Shown: positions 23,890 through 36,063 of the stretch, piece by piece
Layout of the letters: each line of letters begins with the position of its first letter
How positions within the stretch are numbered: position 1 is the stretch's first letter
Source: Alisma plantago-aquatica
Taxonomy: Eukaryota; Streptophyta; Magnoliopsida; Alismatales; Alismataceae
Direction of reading: 5' to 3'
Assembly: GCA_963693085.1 (NCBI GenBank)
Contig: OY856413.1
Coordinates: forward strand, 749,610,056 to 749,674,055
DNA: 64,000 nucleotides
Notes under the pieces: generated by a model
Told to the model about the DNA's origin: nothing
The model's database searches: none
What the model saw: the letters and a program-made list of their open reading frames with translations, nothing else
Translations under genes and position numbers: made by a program

Positions 23890-25366
23890 TGTAAGATATT
23901 AAATTTCAGTGATAGATTTAAGGTTGGGCTATAATTTGCAATTTTCCCAAAACTTGATTTAAAATTACAAATTGATCCTTATTTGAACCTTCATGTGATT
24001 ATTCTAACTTGTTCGTGTATGCTAGTCTTCATCCTCATTCAATTTCTTGTGCCTAATAGGTTCATTCTTCTCATTTAATAAATATTTACAAAATAGTCCC
24101 TTCATTTATATTCATGATATCATTTAGCCCAATTTGAAGGCCTTGTACTCAAATACTTGGAGTAGACCTTGTGCTCCAATAATATACATATTATGTCAAC
24201 TAATGGCTTGGAAATATATATAAAAATACAATTTAATTTATGGATACTAACTTTGGAATATTCTCTTGGAAAACAATTCAATAAATTATATCTCTAATAT
24301 AGGATATTAACATTTTTAATAATTAGGTTAACGAGATGCTAACTCATGGTCAAAATGTTAGAAGAGCATTTAAAACTTTTGTTTATGAGTTTGATGTATT
24401 GGTAAATAAATAGTTATTACTATTTATAATATACTTGATTTGGCTAGTATGTATGACCCCACTAATTCATCCCTAAAACTCATTGACAGTTACTTAAGAA
24501 TTATGGGAGATCTATAGCCGTGAGATTGTGCCCATCACCCCTAGGTTCGCACAATGTAAAACTAAATCCCTCTACTCTGAAGACCCACACCTCAATGCCT
24601 CAATTATCTCTATTTATAAACATACCTAGCACAACCTTAATCCTAGGAATTGGTCACCGTCATAACCACACTTGAGGCTAAAATGAAGAAACGACAACCA
24701 TTGAATGCCTTCTCAACTCCAGCAAAACTGATGGCCAATTAGACACCACCAACGTCGTGGTGGCTATAATATGTGACTACCCCTTCCTTCCTCTAGTGAA
24801 CCTATAGATGAAACCTGACTCCCTCTCAAGCTTTGTGCCCTCTACCATCATACCTTCGAGGAAGCATTGCCATCCGTTTGCAGTGGCTACAACTACCAGT
24901 CAGACCCCTACCACCTTCGATCACCACACCCTGGCCACTGCAAACTGCAACTAAGTTTCTCCATTGTAAACTTATCTCCTGCAACCTCACCATCTGCCCT
25001 GGTGTTCCCTTCCACTATCGGCATTGGAACAATAGTCACCATCTGATGCGACAATGATCGATAATCAAAACAAACAACACCAAACTCTCGCCAGCAGTTC
25101 CTCCTCTCCTCTACTCACTGTCATCAACCCCCACATGGATATATCCTATGCCTTCAGCACCATGGAGTTCCATCCTCTGCACGGATCTGGGAGTTGGAGA
25201 CTCTGACCTACAGAAACTATTTGAGACCCCCTTGCAAACAATGACCTACTTTAACCAGACCTCCAACAACACTACCCGCAAGAGAAAGCTGCTACTTATG
25301 CAAGCTCCTCCATCATCGACGACTAAGCAGGCTTAGACACCTAGCAACACTTAAGGATGATGCTCA
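23890..25366 (+). repeat. L2 3' LTR, first part
   Basis: The first 158 bases have no partner in the truncated 5' LTR; from 24048 it aligns to 18790 onward. The TATA box is at 24610-24620. The last five bases, GCTCA at 25362-25366, are the left target duplication of CP1. Confidence 0.85.
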
Positions 25367-25542
25367 TGTTGTTAATATTTATTATTGTCATTCATGCAAC
25401 ATCGATAGGTGTAATGTAATTAACAATTCAGGTAGATCCAAAATAAGAAACGAAGTTCAAACAAAGCAGGAGAATAGAAAAACAGGAGTTAGATTTGCAA
25501 ACCAGATCGTTCATTGAGAAACGAACATGTCACTTAAAGAAA
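25367..25542 (-). repeat. CP1 3' LTR remnant
   Basis: It matches 30039-30214 from the outer end TGTTGTTAATAT and then stops matching abruptly after CACTTAAAGAAA. The outer terminus and target duplication are intact, so about 875 internal bases of the LTR, with the polypurine tract, were removed after insertion. Confidence 0.82.
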
Positions 25543-26194
25543 CCTTTCGGTTTGAATCTACCTGAGTTATCCAACTGTGACCCCCGTAGGAACTAGGTGA
25601 ACAAAAGTCTTGAACCTAAACCTTGGGTACAAGAGTATAGGTTGGTAACAACACAATAAAGACATTGTAGTAAAGAAAACAATGCATTAAGGCCATGCAT
25701 ACAAAATTTTATATCATGATTGATAACAGAGAACAACCCAATTCTCCTATTGCGGCCTACACAACATCAATCACTTAGCTGGAGTCTCCAAGGATGTACT
25801 GCTAACATCCTGTCCTAAGACTTGACACCATTAAGAGACTACTCTCTTAATAACTTGCAGTCATGACACTAACAGGTTTCTAGGAGATAGACACACAGAT
25901 GCTAGAAGCATCAAACAAGAATACATAGTGTCATCCGATTTACCCGACAGCTTGTTATTACCACATTGAACCCAATTTGTGGGATCTCCACTCTTTTGGG
26001 TTGGGTTGCTACTTCCTACAAATCTATAAGGGTTTCAGTTCAATCCCCAACCTGGATTTTTCCACTAAAGCCAAGGTAAGACCTTTAGTGAAAGGATCAG
26101 CTGTATTATCTTTGGTACCGACATAGTCCACAGCCATGACCTCATTAGACACTAACTCCCTTACAGATTTCAATCTGACTTGGATGTGTCTATG
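25543..26194 (-). other. CP1 3' interior: end of RNase H reading and non-coding tail
   Basis: From 26194 down to about 26060 the minus strand still reads RNase H C-terminal residues (VDYVGTKDN, then ADPFTKGL) beyond the last open block. The rest is non-coding tail of the kind that follows copia pol, ending at the LTR remnant. No polypurine tract is visible before the remnant. Confidence 0.65.
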
Positions 26195-26671
26195 TTATTT
26201 TTTATTGTACTTGGAACTCTTTATCTTAGCAATAGTTGTAGTGTTGTCATAGTGAACTAAAATTGCCGGAAGCGGCTTCATTACCATAGGTAAACTAGAC
26301 ATAAGTCCATGTAGCCATTCAGCTTCCAATCCAGTTTCATCTAAAGCACACAACTTTGCCTCAAAAGTGGATCGAGACAATATGGTTTGTTTCTAAGACC
26401 TCCAGGAAACAACTCCTCCTCCCAACAGGAATACATATCCTGAGACACCATTACTCCCAGAATTCACGGCAATCCAGCTTGCATCACTATATCCTTTGAC
26501 TACGGAAGGATGTTTACCATAATGCAGCCCAATGGAACGTGTTCCCTTAATATACCTCAGAACTTTGTCAAGAGCTTCCCAATGGGTCTTGTCGGGACAA
26601 CTGGTGTATCTACTTAACTTGTTCACGGAAAATGCAATGTCTGGACGTGTACAGTTCATAAGATACATCAA
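26195..26671 (-). pseudogene. CP1 RNase H, broken
   Basis: Read from 26671 down: MNCTRPDIAFSVNKLSRY, LRYIKGTRSIGL, YSDASW with a catalytic Asp, then VVSWRS, a stop near 26393, and SRSTFEAKLCALDE with the second acidic site. The usual SRSTMEAE has Phe and Lys here, so the second catalytic Glu position may be changed. A stop at about 26693 separates it from RT. Confidence 0.87.
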
Positions 26672-26692
26672 ACTTCTGATAATATGAGAGTA

Positions 26693-28951
26693 TCATAATT
26701 GATACACTCGAACCCCAGTCTCATTCTTGAACAAGGGTTTGGATGAATCATATGGAGTCTGAACAGGTTTACGTGATGTGTACTCAAACCTCTCCAGTAT
26801 CTTCTCAACATAGTGAGACTGAGAGAGAGTTATACCATCAGTAGACCTTATGATTTTAATCCCTAAAATCACACCAGCGACACCCACATCTTTCATCTCA
26901 AACTTGCTACACAAGAATGACTTTGTCTCATTTACTACTTTCATATTGGAACCAAAAAGCAGGATATCATCAACGTATAAGCATAACAAAATGAATACAT
27001 TATTGACAACCTTGCAGTAGAGACACTTATCAAATTCATTAGAAATAAAGCCAAATGATGATATCACAGAATCAAACTTCTCATGCCATTGCTTAGGGGC
27101 TTGTTTCAAGTCATATAATGACTTAACAAGTTTACACACTTTGGACTCATTCCCACGACCCACAAATCCCTCAGGTTGTTCCATATATATCTCTTCTTGA
27201 AGATCACTATGTAAGAACGCGGTCTTCACATCCATCTGATGGATATAGAGATTATAAATGGTAGCCAATGCTATAAGCACTCGGATTGTGGTCATAGAGG
27301 AAACATGTGAATAGGTATCAAAATAATCTATTCCTTCCCATTGTGTGTAACCCTTAGCAACTAACCTAGCCATATACTTATTGATTGTCACATATACATT
27401 AAGTTTATTCTTAAAAATCCATTTGCAACCAACTGCAGAACAACCAAGAGGCAAATCCACCAATTCCCAAGTTCCATTCGAGATAATTGATTGGATTTCA
27501 TCATTAACGGCTTCTTTCCAAAACTTAGCTTCTGGAGATTCCATAGCTTGTTTGAAAGTAATAGGATCATCCTCAACAGTGTAAGTAAGAAACTCACTTC
27601 CAAAGTCTTTGGATGTCTTAGGCCGTTTACTTCTCCTTGGTTCAACTATTTCTTCAGAATCATCCGATTCAGAAATAGCTTGTTCTGAGTCGCCCCCCAC
27701 ATTTGTCATCCTTTCCACGTGCTCGGAAATGGAACCTGTGGTAAATGAATCTTCTTGAGATACTTCATTGGGCACACCAGTTTTCATAGGAAACACATCC
27801 TGAAAGAATGTAGCATCACATAATTCCACAATTGTATTGACCTCAATGCCAGAGATATCTGATTTTACAATCAGGAACCTGTAAGCATAGCTTGTCTCTA
27901 CATAACCTAAGAATATGGCATCAACCGTTTTTGGTCCTAATTTCTTCCTTTTGTGTTCAGGGACAAGTACATTTGCAAGGCACCCCCACACTCGAAGATA
28001 TTTAATACTCAGTTTCCTTCCTCTCCATAACTCAAATGGACTACTCTCTGAATGTTTATGGGGAACTCTATTCAGAATATGGAAAGCCGTATTCAAAGCT
28101 TCCCCCCACATAAAGTTGGGTAATCCAGATGTTTGGAGTAAGGTATTTACCATATCTATTAAGGTTTGGTTTTTACGTTCAGCTATCCCATTTGATTGTG
28201 GTGAATAAGGAGCAGTGACCTCATGAACTATACCATGTAATTGGCAAAATTCCAAAAACAAGTTTGAGGTGTATTCTCCTCCCCTATCAGACCTTAATCG
28301 TTGAAGTACTTTACCGGTTTGAGTTTCGGCTTCTTTCTTATAAATTTGAAATTTATCCAATTCCTCATCTTTACTTCTAAGTAAAAAGACATAACCGTAT
28401 CTACTTGCATCATCAATAAAAGTTATAAAATAACACTTTTGATCCCTCGTATCAACACCATTAAATTCACAGATATCTGTATGCACTAAATCCAAAATTT
28501 CTGAATTCCTATTCACAGAATGAAAGGGCTTCCTAGGCAATTTAGCTTGTACACAGATTTCACATTTATTGTTGCTAATTTCAGATTTAGGGATTAAATT
28601 TAGATTCATCATACGCTTCATTGAGGAAAAATTAACATGTCCCAAACTTGAATGCCATACATTGGATGAAACAAGATTCATGCAAACAGAACTATAATCA
28701 TTCAAATTTAAAACAGAATTTGAAACAGGTTCAACATGAATCTTAAACAAGTTCTCCACATCACATAAGTACCACTTGCCAAAAAACAAAGAATCATGAA
28801 GGCGTGTAATAATAGCCTTATTACATTTACAGTCTACTCTATAACCTTCTCTAACAAATATGACGCCACTAAGGATATTGCGTCGAATGGTTGGAACATG
28901 TCTAACCCTATTAAGAGTCAAAACCTTCCCCGAAGGGAACTTCAAGTCCAC
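26693..28951 (-). pseudogene. CP1 integrase and reverse transcriptase, 752-codon open block
   Basis: The longest open block in the window. It begins inside the region after protease (MDLKFPSGKVLTL). The GAG-pre-integrase zinc finger follows (VWHSSLGHVNFSSM, KCEICVQAK). The integrase core shows HTDICEF, then FIDDASRYGYVF, LRSDRGGEYTS and SPQSNGIAERKNQT, which supply the D, D and E residues. After an acidic linker (EEIVEPRRSKR) comes RT: NGTWELVDLP, KWIFKNKLN, ARLVAKGYTQ, HQMDVKTAFLH, LYDLKQAPKQWH and the catalytic CLYVDDILLFGSN. The block ends at a stop near 26693, in the tether to RNase H. A few conserved positions have changed (for example HSDLQEE where GDLxEE is usual). Confidence 0.93.
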
Positions 28952-28969
28952 CCCTCCTTCGCCTTTGAC

Positions 28970-29173
28970 TTATATAGAGTTGGAATCACCCAAAGTCACG
29001 GACCGACCTCGAGAGGCCTGGTAAGACACAATCAGGGATTTATCAGCACACACATGTACATTAGCCCCAATGTCAATTATCCAATAAAGTGGTTCAAAAA
29101 TAGAAAGGATTTCAGGTTTAATAGACACGTACCCATCATTGAGGTTCAAGGATGTAGTCATCATGTTGACCAC
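28970..29173 (-). pseudogene. CP1 aspartic protease, broken
   Basis: The block reads YWIIDIGANVHVC, the copia protease site, where the usual DSGA is DIGA; the Ser to Ile change would probably harm catalysis. A stop near 28970 (after GDSNSI) cuts it from the integrase block, in the same frame. Confidence 0.82.
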
Positions 29174-30002
29174 AGCCTCCTCAGTTGCAGATGTGGTAGC
29201 TTTCTTTGCCTTCTTAGTAGGACAATCCTTGTTCCAGTGGCCAACCTGTCCACAAGTCCAACAAGGTTTGTTCTTCGGTTTCTTTTGGATCTTTGCCTTG
29301 GGTTTATGTGCATTCTTAGATTTCTTATCTTTTTTTCATAGAAGTAAGATTAACAGTTGGATTTGCATCAGTAGGCACCTTGACCCCTTTCTCCTTTAAG
29401 TGTTCTTCTTGTATATTAATATCCATCATTAGTTCATCCATGGTGTGTGTCCCTTTGTGATGCTTCAGAGACATACCAAACGATTCCCAAGACTTAGGGA
29501 ATTTTTCTATGATAGACATAACAAAAAACTTCTCAGGAAACACCATCTTGGCATCTGAGAGTTCATGAACTAGGAGTTGTACATCATGTGTTTGATCGGA
29601 AACTGACTTACCCTCAACCATCTGAAACTTAAGAAATTTAGACACGCAATATTTTTCAACACCTTGATTTTCAGTGCTAAAATTCTTAATTAACAATTCC
29701 CACAAAACCTTAGACGTAGTGACAGGCGACTCTGAGTAAGAATCATACAGTTTGTTATTTAAACCAAACAGAATCAAACTGTGGCATGTTTTATCACCCT
29801 TCTTCCAATTAGCAATTATATTTTCATTATCATGAATTGTTTCGTCAGATACAGGTTCAGTTTCAACTAAGTACTGATCATAACCCGCAATATTCTGCCA
29901 AATTTCCATACGACTATGCCAACGAGCAAAGTTCATACCAGTAAACTTCTCAGGAATACTGCTTGTGTCAATTTTATTTCTCGAACCACCCTGACCGGCC
30001 AT
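29174..30002 (-). pseudogene. CP1 gag, broken by one frameshift before the zinc knuckle
   Basis: The start is Met at 30002 (MAGQGGSRNKID), 37 bases inside the 5' LTR boundary. Residues 1-225 carry the copia gag core (FTGMNFARWHSRM, LWELLIKNFSTENQG, and a later KFLKFQMVEGKSVSDQ stretch). The frame then ends at a run of seven T on the plus strand (29330-29336). In the neighbouring frame the zinc knuckle CWTCGQVGHWNKDC is intact at 29222-29263 and runs on into the protease block. A single extra base in the run would explain the break. Confidence 0.9.
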
Positions 30003-30038
30003 TGTTAATTAACGACAGAAAGATGATTTCTTTATGAC
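30003..30038 (-). other. CP1 leader between LTR and gag start
   Basis: Only 36 bases separate the LTR from the gag ATG. The minus strand reads GTCATAAAGAAATC after the LTR. It does not match the initiator-Met primer site, and I cannot assign another tRNA. Confidence 0.5.
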
Positions 30039-31090
30039 TGTTGTTAATATGTATTATTGTCGTTCATGCAACAGCGACAGGTGCAATGTAATTAACAATT
30101 CAGGCAAATCCAAAATAAGAAAAGGAGTTCAAACAAAGCAGGAGAATAGAAAAACAGGAGTTAGATTTGCAAACCAGATCGTTCGTTGAGAAACGAACGT
30201 GTTACTTAAAGAAATCAATGCCCGACAATCCTCACGGATAGGCACCGTTCTCCCAGCCTTGATCCGACACGAACCTGAAACTTGCACGTCTCGCTCACAC
30301 TCGTTGCACTGCTACCAGTGCAGCACATCAACCGTAGGAACCACCGCCTGACAGTTGTGTCTCGGTGAAGGGAAGGAGAAGTCACGCTTCACACAGGAGA
30401 ACGACTCCACGAAGCGACTCCGGGATGACAACTCTCACACTCTGGATTAGGGATCTCAAAACACACGACGGTGATAGAAGATTATTTTTAGTGTGTTTAA
30501 CCCTAGTGACCGGAGGCATATATATAGTCACGCACGTCCCTAATCCTACTTCCAGTGAGACGCAAACACTCGGTTGCTTTTGTACACAACACAGAATAAT
30601 CCACAAAAGAAAAACACTTTCCAGTCAGGATTAAGAAATCCGAATAGGAAAGCAACAATTAATTATATGAGTAATTAATTACTTAGTTGTATCCTAGTGC
30701 AAAAAGAAGACGGAAGACATTCTCCACAATCCACAATCCACAAGCCACAAGCCCGAGCCCGAGCCTGACCAGGCCAGGCGAGGCGTGGCGTGGCGCACGC
30801 GTGCGTGCGTGCGTTGTGATGTGGTAACCCCACCCACCAAGGAGGTGAGCATACCTCCCTCTTAGGACTCCTTTGGATACTAGTGCCCCACGTGATCCTA
30901 CATATGAGGACCACAAAAGTTCTAGGAGTGAGCAATATGGGATACAACTTCTTTGCCATTTGCACTAGAAACAACACTACATTCTCACATGTACTTCTGC
31001 ACTACATTGGGATTAACCCATGCTAAATAAGTGATTACTACAGTAACATTGCTACAGTAACTAATAGCTACAGTAATCATTTATCTAACA
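30039..31090 (-). repeat. CP1 5' LTR, with minus-strand TATA box at 30517-30527
   Basis: This 1,052-base LTR starts TGTTAGATAAATG at 31090 on the minus strand and ends ATTAACAACA at 30039. CTATATATATG gives the TATA box. Just inside the start are three CTACAGTAA-type units (31037-31079 on the plus strand), and there is a G/C-rich palindromic stretch around 30765-30820 with GTGCGTGC repeats. Confidence 0.88.
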
Positions 31091-31413
31091 GCTCAAGGGT
31101 CTACCAAACAACAGCTCCAACACCCCTACCTGGACCACTAAAGCTAATAGAACCGTCCATGATATCCATTGAGGAGTTGTCTCTGAAGAGCTAGGAGTGG
31201 TATCGGGATAGCATGATTAGGTAAACCTGATTCCACGACTTCTTCTCATTTTGGTCTTTACAATCCTTATCTAATAAACCAGAGGTCATCATCTTGAAAC
31301 CTAGACACTCCAAACCACAACCGATACTTGGTTTGTAGCCTGGAAACCTCCTTTGTACACCACAAAAGTGGCCAACAAGGATCCTTGTTGAATGAAAGAT
31401 TCTCAGATCTCCA

Positions 31414-31599
31414 ACTTTTTTTTATAACCGAGAGAACCCATCCTGGGCGAAGCCGACATGGTAAACTCTCGAGGCATGAGAGGGTGTGATCCGGACACCC
31501 CTCTCCCGCGCCTAATCAGTGTGAATTTCCGTTCGCAAAGTGCTTTCGGTGAGGTTTGAACCTGGGTCCTTCATTGGGACTTACCGAGCTCTTACCACT
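31414..31599 (-). mobile_element. S1: tRNA-derived SINE
   Basis: A 186-base block absent from the matching place in the other L2 LTR (near 20425). It is flanked by AGATCTCCA (31405-31413) and AGGTCTCCA (31600-31608). On the minus strand the head has a pol III A box (AGTGGTAAGAGCTC) and B box (GGTTCAAACCTC) at the right spacing. The tail is TTCTCTCGGTTATAAAAAAAA. The tail matches that of S2, which marks them as one group, similar in form to the plant Au SINE type. Confidence 0.87.
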
Positions 31600-32024
31600 A
31601 GGTCTCCATCTTGGTTATTAGAAAATCAGTACTAATGGAGAGACCTCTAGAAACCACCTTTAGTTAGGTCTAAAGAAGTTTATAACAAGATGTGCGACCA
31701 GCTTCCAAGAGCTAATCATCACGAACTAAGGTAACAATTCAGTATGTCTCTTGAAATGAATTGAAATTAGAACATTGGGTAATTTTCTAAATCTGGAAAG
31801 TGGAAAAATTGGACTTAGTCTTACAAAGACTAGATTAATCTTAGCATGCATGACAATAGCTACTTACTATATTACATAGTATAACTGGTCACATACCATG
31901 TAAAAGTATACCGATATCCATAATGATGAACTTTGAAATCATATAGACTAATCTATGAAAACATATGTTATATAATTATTTGAGTAATTAGGATAATAGC
32001 ACCCATTTAGTAAAACAATCATGC

Positions 32025-32028
<4 letters not shown>

Positions 32029-32070
<42 letters not shown>
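32029..32070. repeat. (TA)n microsatellite, expanded
   Basis: About 21 TA units. The matching place in the other L2 LTR (about 20842-20854) has only six, so it grew after the LTRs separated. Confidence 0.9.
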
Positions 32071-32072
<2 letters not shown>

Positions 32073-33484
32073 TAATAGTAGATACATTTATGGTGCTTAT
32101 TAAGAATGGAATATGGATTAGAAAATTATTATTATCATAATTAGTTTAATTTAAAGACACTGATATACGATGAAAAGTTTGTGTGTATATATACATGGAC
32201 GAACTTAAATTATTATGAAATTAATTTATATGATATGTTGGCAAAATAATGTATGAAAATACTCTGTTATAATTCATCTAAATCCAACTTGTTTGGGGTC
32301 ATAATTGAGATCTACACATATGACTAGTTTATATTAAGGTATGATGTATTAAACCCAAAATATCCCTAATAAGGGCATATTCATAAATAAACATAATAGG
32401 TCTTAGTGACTAAATATAATTATATTCATGTAAGATAAAATAACAATTTAGGATTAATCGTGAGAAATTGTGATTGATATGTGATATTGATTATATATAT
32501 ATGTACATATGACCTAGCTATGGATGAGGATAATGGGAAATATGAATAACACTTCTGGATGGAAAACCCTAGTAAAAAATAACAAAATAAAAAATAATTT
32601 TCAAGCCATATAGTGACAAATATTTCTCTAAAATTTTAGATCTCTCTCTATATTGATTGTCCTTTGGAGTCGTACTTGGAATTTTGCATGTTGAACACTT
32701 TCGATATAAAGGTACGGAATTTATATTTATATTGGAAAGTTATTTCCCTTATTGATTGCATGAATGAATAGATAGGTTGGTTGGCCGAAAATCATGTTGT
32801 TCCTTAGTCTACCTCTTTGAAAGGTCCATCACTAATTCCTAGAAAATAGTAGCATATTGTTTAAACATAAAAAAGGGTAGGTTATTGCCCCTAGTTTAGT
32901 GAAATTACACTTCCACACCTCTACGCAGAGTTTAAGGACATAGAGTCCTTCACAATACTGGGAATTTTAGTTGGTGTGTTATTGTTCTCCGTAGGAGAGA
33001 ACACGTCTACCTCAAAAACTAGACATTGACATGTGCTAACTATTGAAAGTTGAATGAATAGTTTCAAATTTTGGATATTGAATATTGCTGAATTTGAGAA
33101 CTCATTGCTACCTTTTGATACTTTTCTATATTGTTCATTCTTTTACAATTTGTCATATTGATTCTTGGTAGATAGGTTCATATTTTTTTGCTTTCCAAAT
33201 ACAAATTTTGTACCAACTTTTCTGACCTTAGTTTCCCTTAATTGGGGCCCATGTGTGTTTTTGTTCCTTTTAGGAACTCATGGGAAGGTAACCAGAGAAG
33301 ACCTAGAAGAGACACGCAAAGGCTACCCACTGTTGAAGAATAGATAAGAATCCACGTTTATTTTTGTAATATTATGTAAATCTTTCGAGACTCTGATGTA
33401 AAGTATGATTTAAACAAAAAAGATTTTTTTATATTTCCTGATGCAATTTTATAATCATTCGATCATATGAATTGGGTCTTTGCA

Positions 33485-34932
<1,448 letters not shown>

Positions 34933-35291
34933 TAAATAAGAACTAGACTACCCTTATTTCTCTTACAAATCAAATCATTTGATTAACATTGTGGGGACTC
35001 TAGGGTCAATTCATAACCCAGTTTGTTCCTTCTCCTTCGATCATGACGCAGGCGCCTTCTCTGGAGGTGCTACCTCCAGCCGCAACTCAAGGAGGAAGCT
35101 GGTTCTTGGTAGGATGATACATCAGGTGATTTCCTTATTTCAAGATGAAGCCAACTCACCCACTAGTGAACCCAGGTGAGCATTGGAGCTTGGGGACTAC
35201 TTCGGCCATGGTCAATGCTGAACTAGAGAACCAAGCCAAGGAAGGACCTCACTACGGACATAGGAAACTAGATGAACATAAATGTGACCCA
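34933..35291. other. Unassigned 359-base spacer between E1 and A1
   Basis: It is the flank of both E1 and A1. A 66-codon frame at 34979-35179 has no domain I know. The segment may belong to the older LTR element D1 that continues after A1. ACCCA at 35287-35291 resembles the bases right of A1. Confidence 0.4.
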
Positions 35292-35511
35292 TGGATGTAC
35301 AGGTTTTGAGTCACTTATTACAGGCCTAGTTTATATTTATTTGGTGCATTTGTTAGTCAATTCGTTGATTATACTTGCATAAATCTTTACAATTGGATTG
35401 TATAATCTGTTTGCATCAAACTATCTCATTTCATCACAATTATATTAGTTTACATATTTCTCGGTTTGATACATGGTCTCTATGCATTTTTAGGAGCTGC
35501 CAAGTATTTGA

Positions 35512-35735
35512 TGAGTCGGTGCCACCGAGATGACATCAGGGATAGAGACTTGGTTGACCAAAAGAATCGATGGCACTGACTGCATAGGTCGGTGCCACTG
35601 AGAGAGCATCAGAGAGGCATAGGAAATATTTGCATCAGCTTGGTGCCACCGACTTCCAAGTCGATGGCACTGACTTTTCTAGAGCACGATCATATCCAGA
35701 TGTCATCAGTGCCACTGACATCCAGTTCGGTGCTA
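35512..35735. repeat. Iterated motif cluster GTCGGTGCCACTGAC, A1 5' LTR
   Basis: About seven copies of a 13-15 base motif, GTCGGTGCCACTGAC or its complement, with one or two changes each. The motif is nearly self-complementary around GTGCCAC. The same cluster recurs in the 3' LTR (44278-44510) and again inside the element (41983-42255). Confidence 0.8.
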
Positions 35736-36063
35736 ATGACCCTGCCAGATTTCAGCAATCTAAAGTGGTCGCCCTGATCCAACGGTCCACATTGGGTTGT
35801 ACCATAAGTTGACCTAAGATTAAAAGAATGACAGCCAGATGAAAGAAGGAAAACATGTTGCACTGTACGACGGACAAAGTGGAGAGGGCGAGAAGCACAG
35901 AGCTGAAGGACGTCATCTGGGAGATTCGAGCACCTCCGATGGATGATTCTACTGCCGAAAGACTGTAGAATGTGTGTTTCTTGAGGGGGATCAACCGGAG
36001 CACCTTCTTTCTAGGGGTTACATGAACTTCCTTCATGTTTCCCACATTTTTCTTCTCTCCTTC

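Larger units (their letters stand above)
25367..31090 (-). mobile_element. CP1: Ty1/copia retrotransposon with a truncated 3' LTR
   Basis: A 5,724-base minus-strand element flanked by GCTCA (25362-25366 and 31091-31095). The matching uninterrupted site is near 20100 in the other L2 LTR, where GCTCAAGGGTC is continuous. The coding order gag, protease, integrase, RT, RNase H is the copia order. The 5' LTR (30039-31090) is whole, while only the last 176 bases of the 3' LTR remain. I did not find an initiator-Met primer site beside the 5' LTR, so the primer tRNA is unknown. The coding part has one frameshift and a few stops, so it is less damaged than G1. Confidence 0.92.
18790..33484 (+). mobile_element. 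L2: second non-autonomous LTR element (LARD-like), inserted in the E1 5' LTR
   Basis: Two long direct repeats, 18790-22275 and 24048-33484 (with insertions), flank about 1.6 kb of non-coding DNA. A perfect initiator-Met primer site follows the first repeat and a polypurine tract precedes the second. With CP1 and the SINE removed, the 3' LTR is about 3.65 kb, and the 5' LTR plus its missing start gives the same length. A hand count over about 310 bases gives 4-5 percent difference between LTRs. There is no gag or pol, so it must have moved with proteins from another element. The left target duplication is lost in the deletion at 18757. Confidence 0.83.
31091..33484 (+). repeat. L2 3' LTR, second part
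   Basis: It begins with the CP1 right target duplication (31091-31095) and continues the L2 LTR in line with 20101-22275. It ends GTCTTTGCA at 33484, where E1 sequence resumes with TAGGCACC as at 13167. The SINE S1 and a longer TA run distinguish it from the 5' LTR. No gene is present. Confidence 0.85.

Noticed and set aside
31551..31599. tRNA gene
   Set aside because: A and B boxes are present, but there is no cloverleaf 3' half; the block has a SINE tail and target duplication.
34979..35179. 66-codon frame as a host gene exon
   Set aside because: No domain, no splice context I can support, and it sits in a short spacer between elements.
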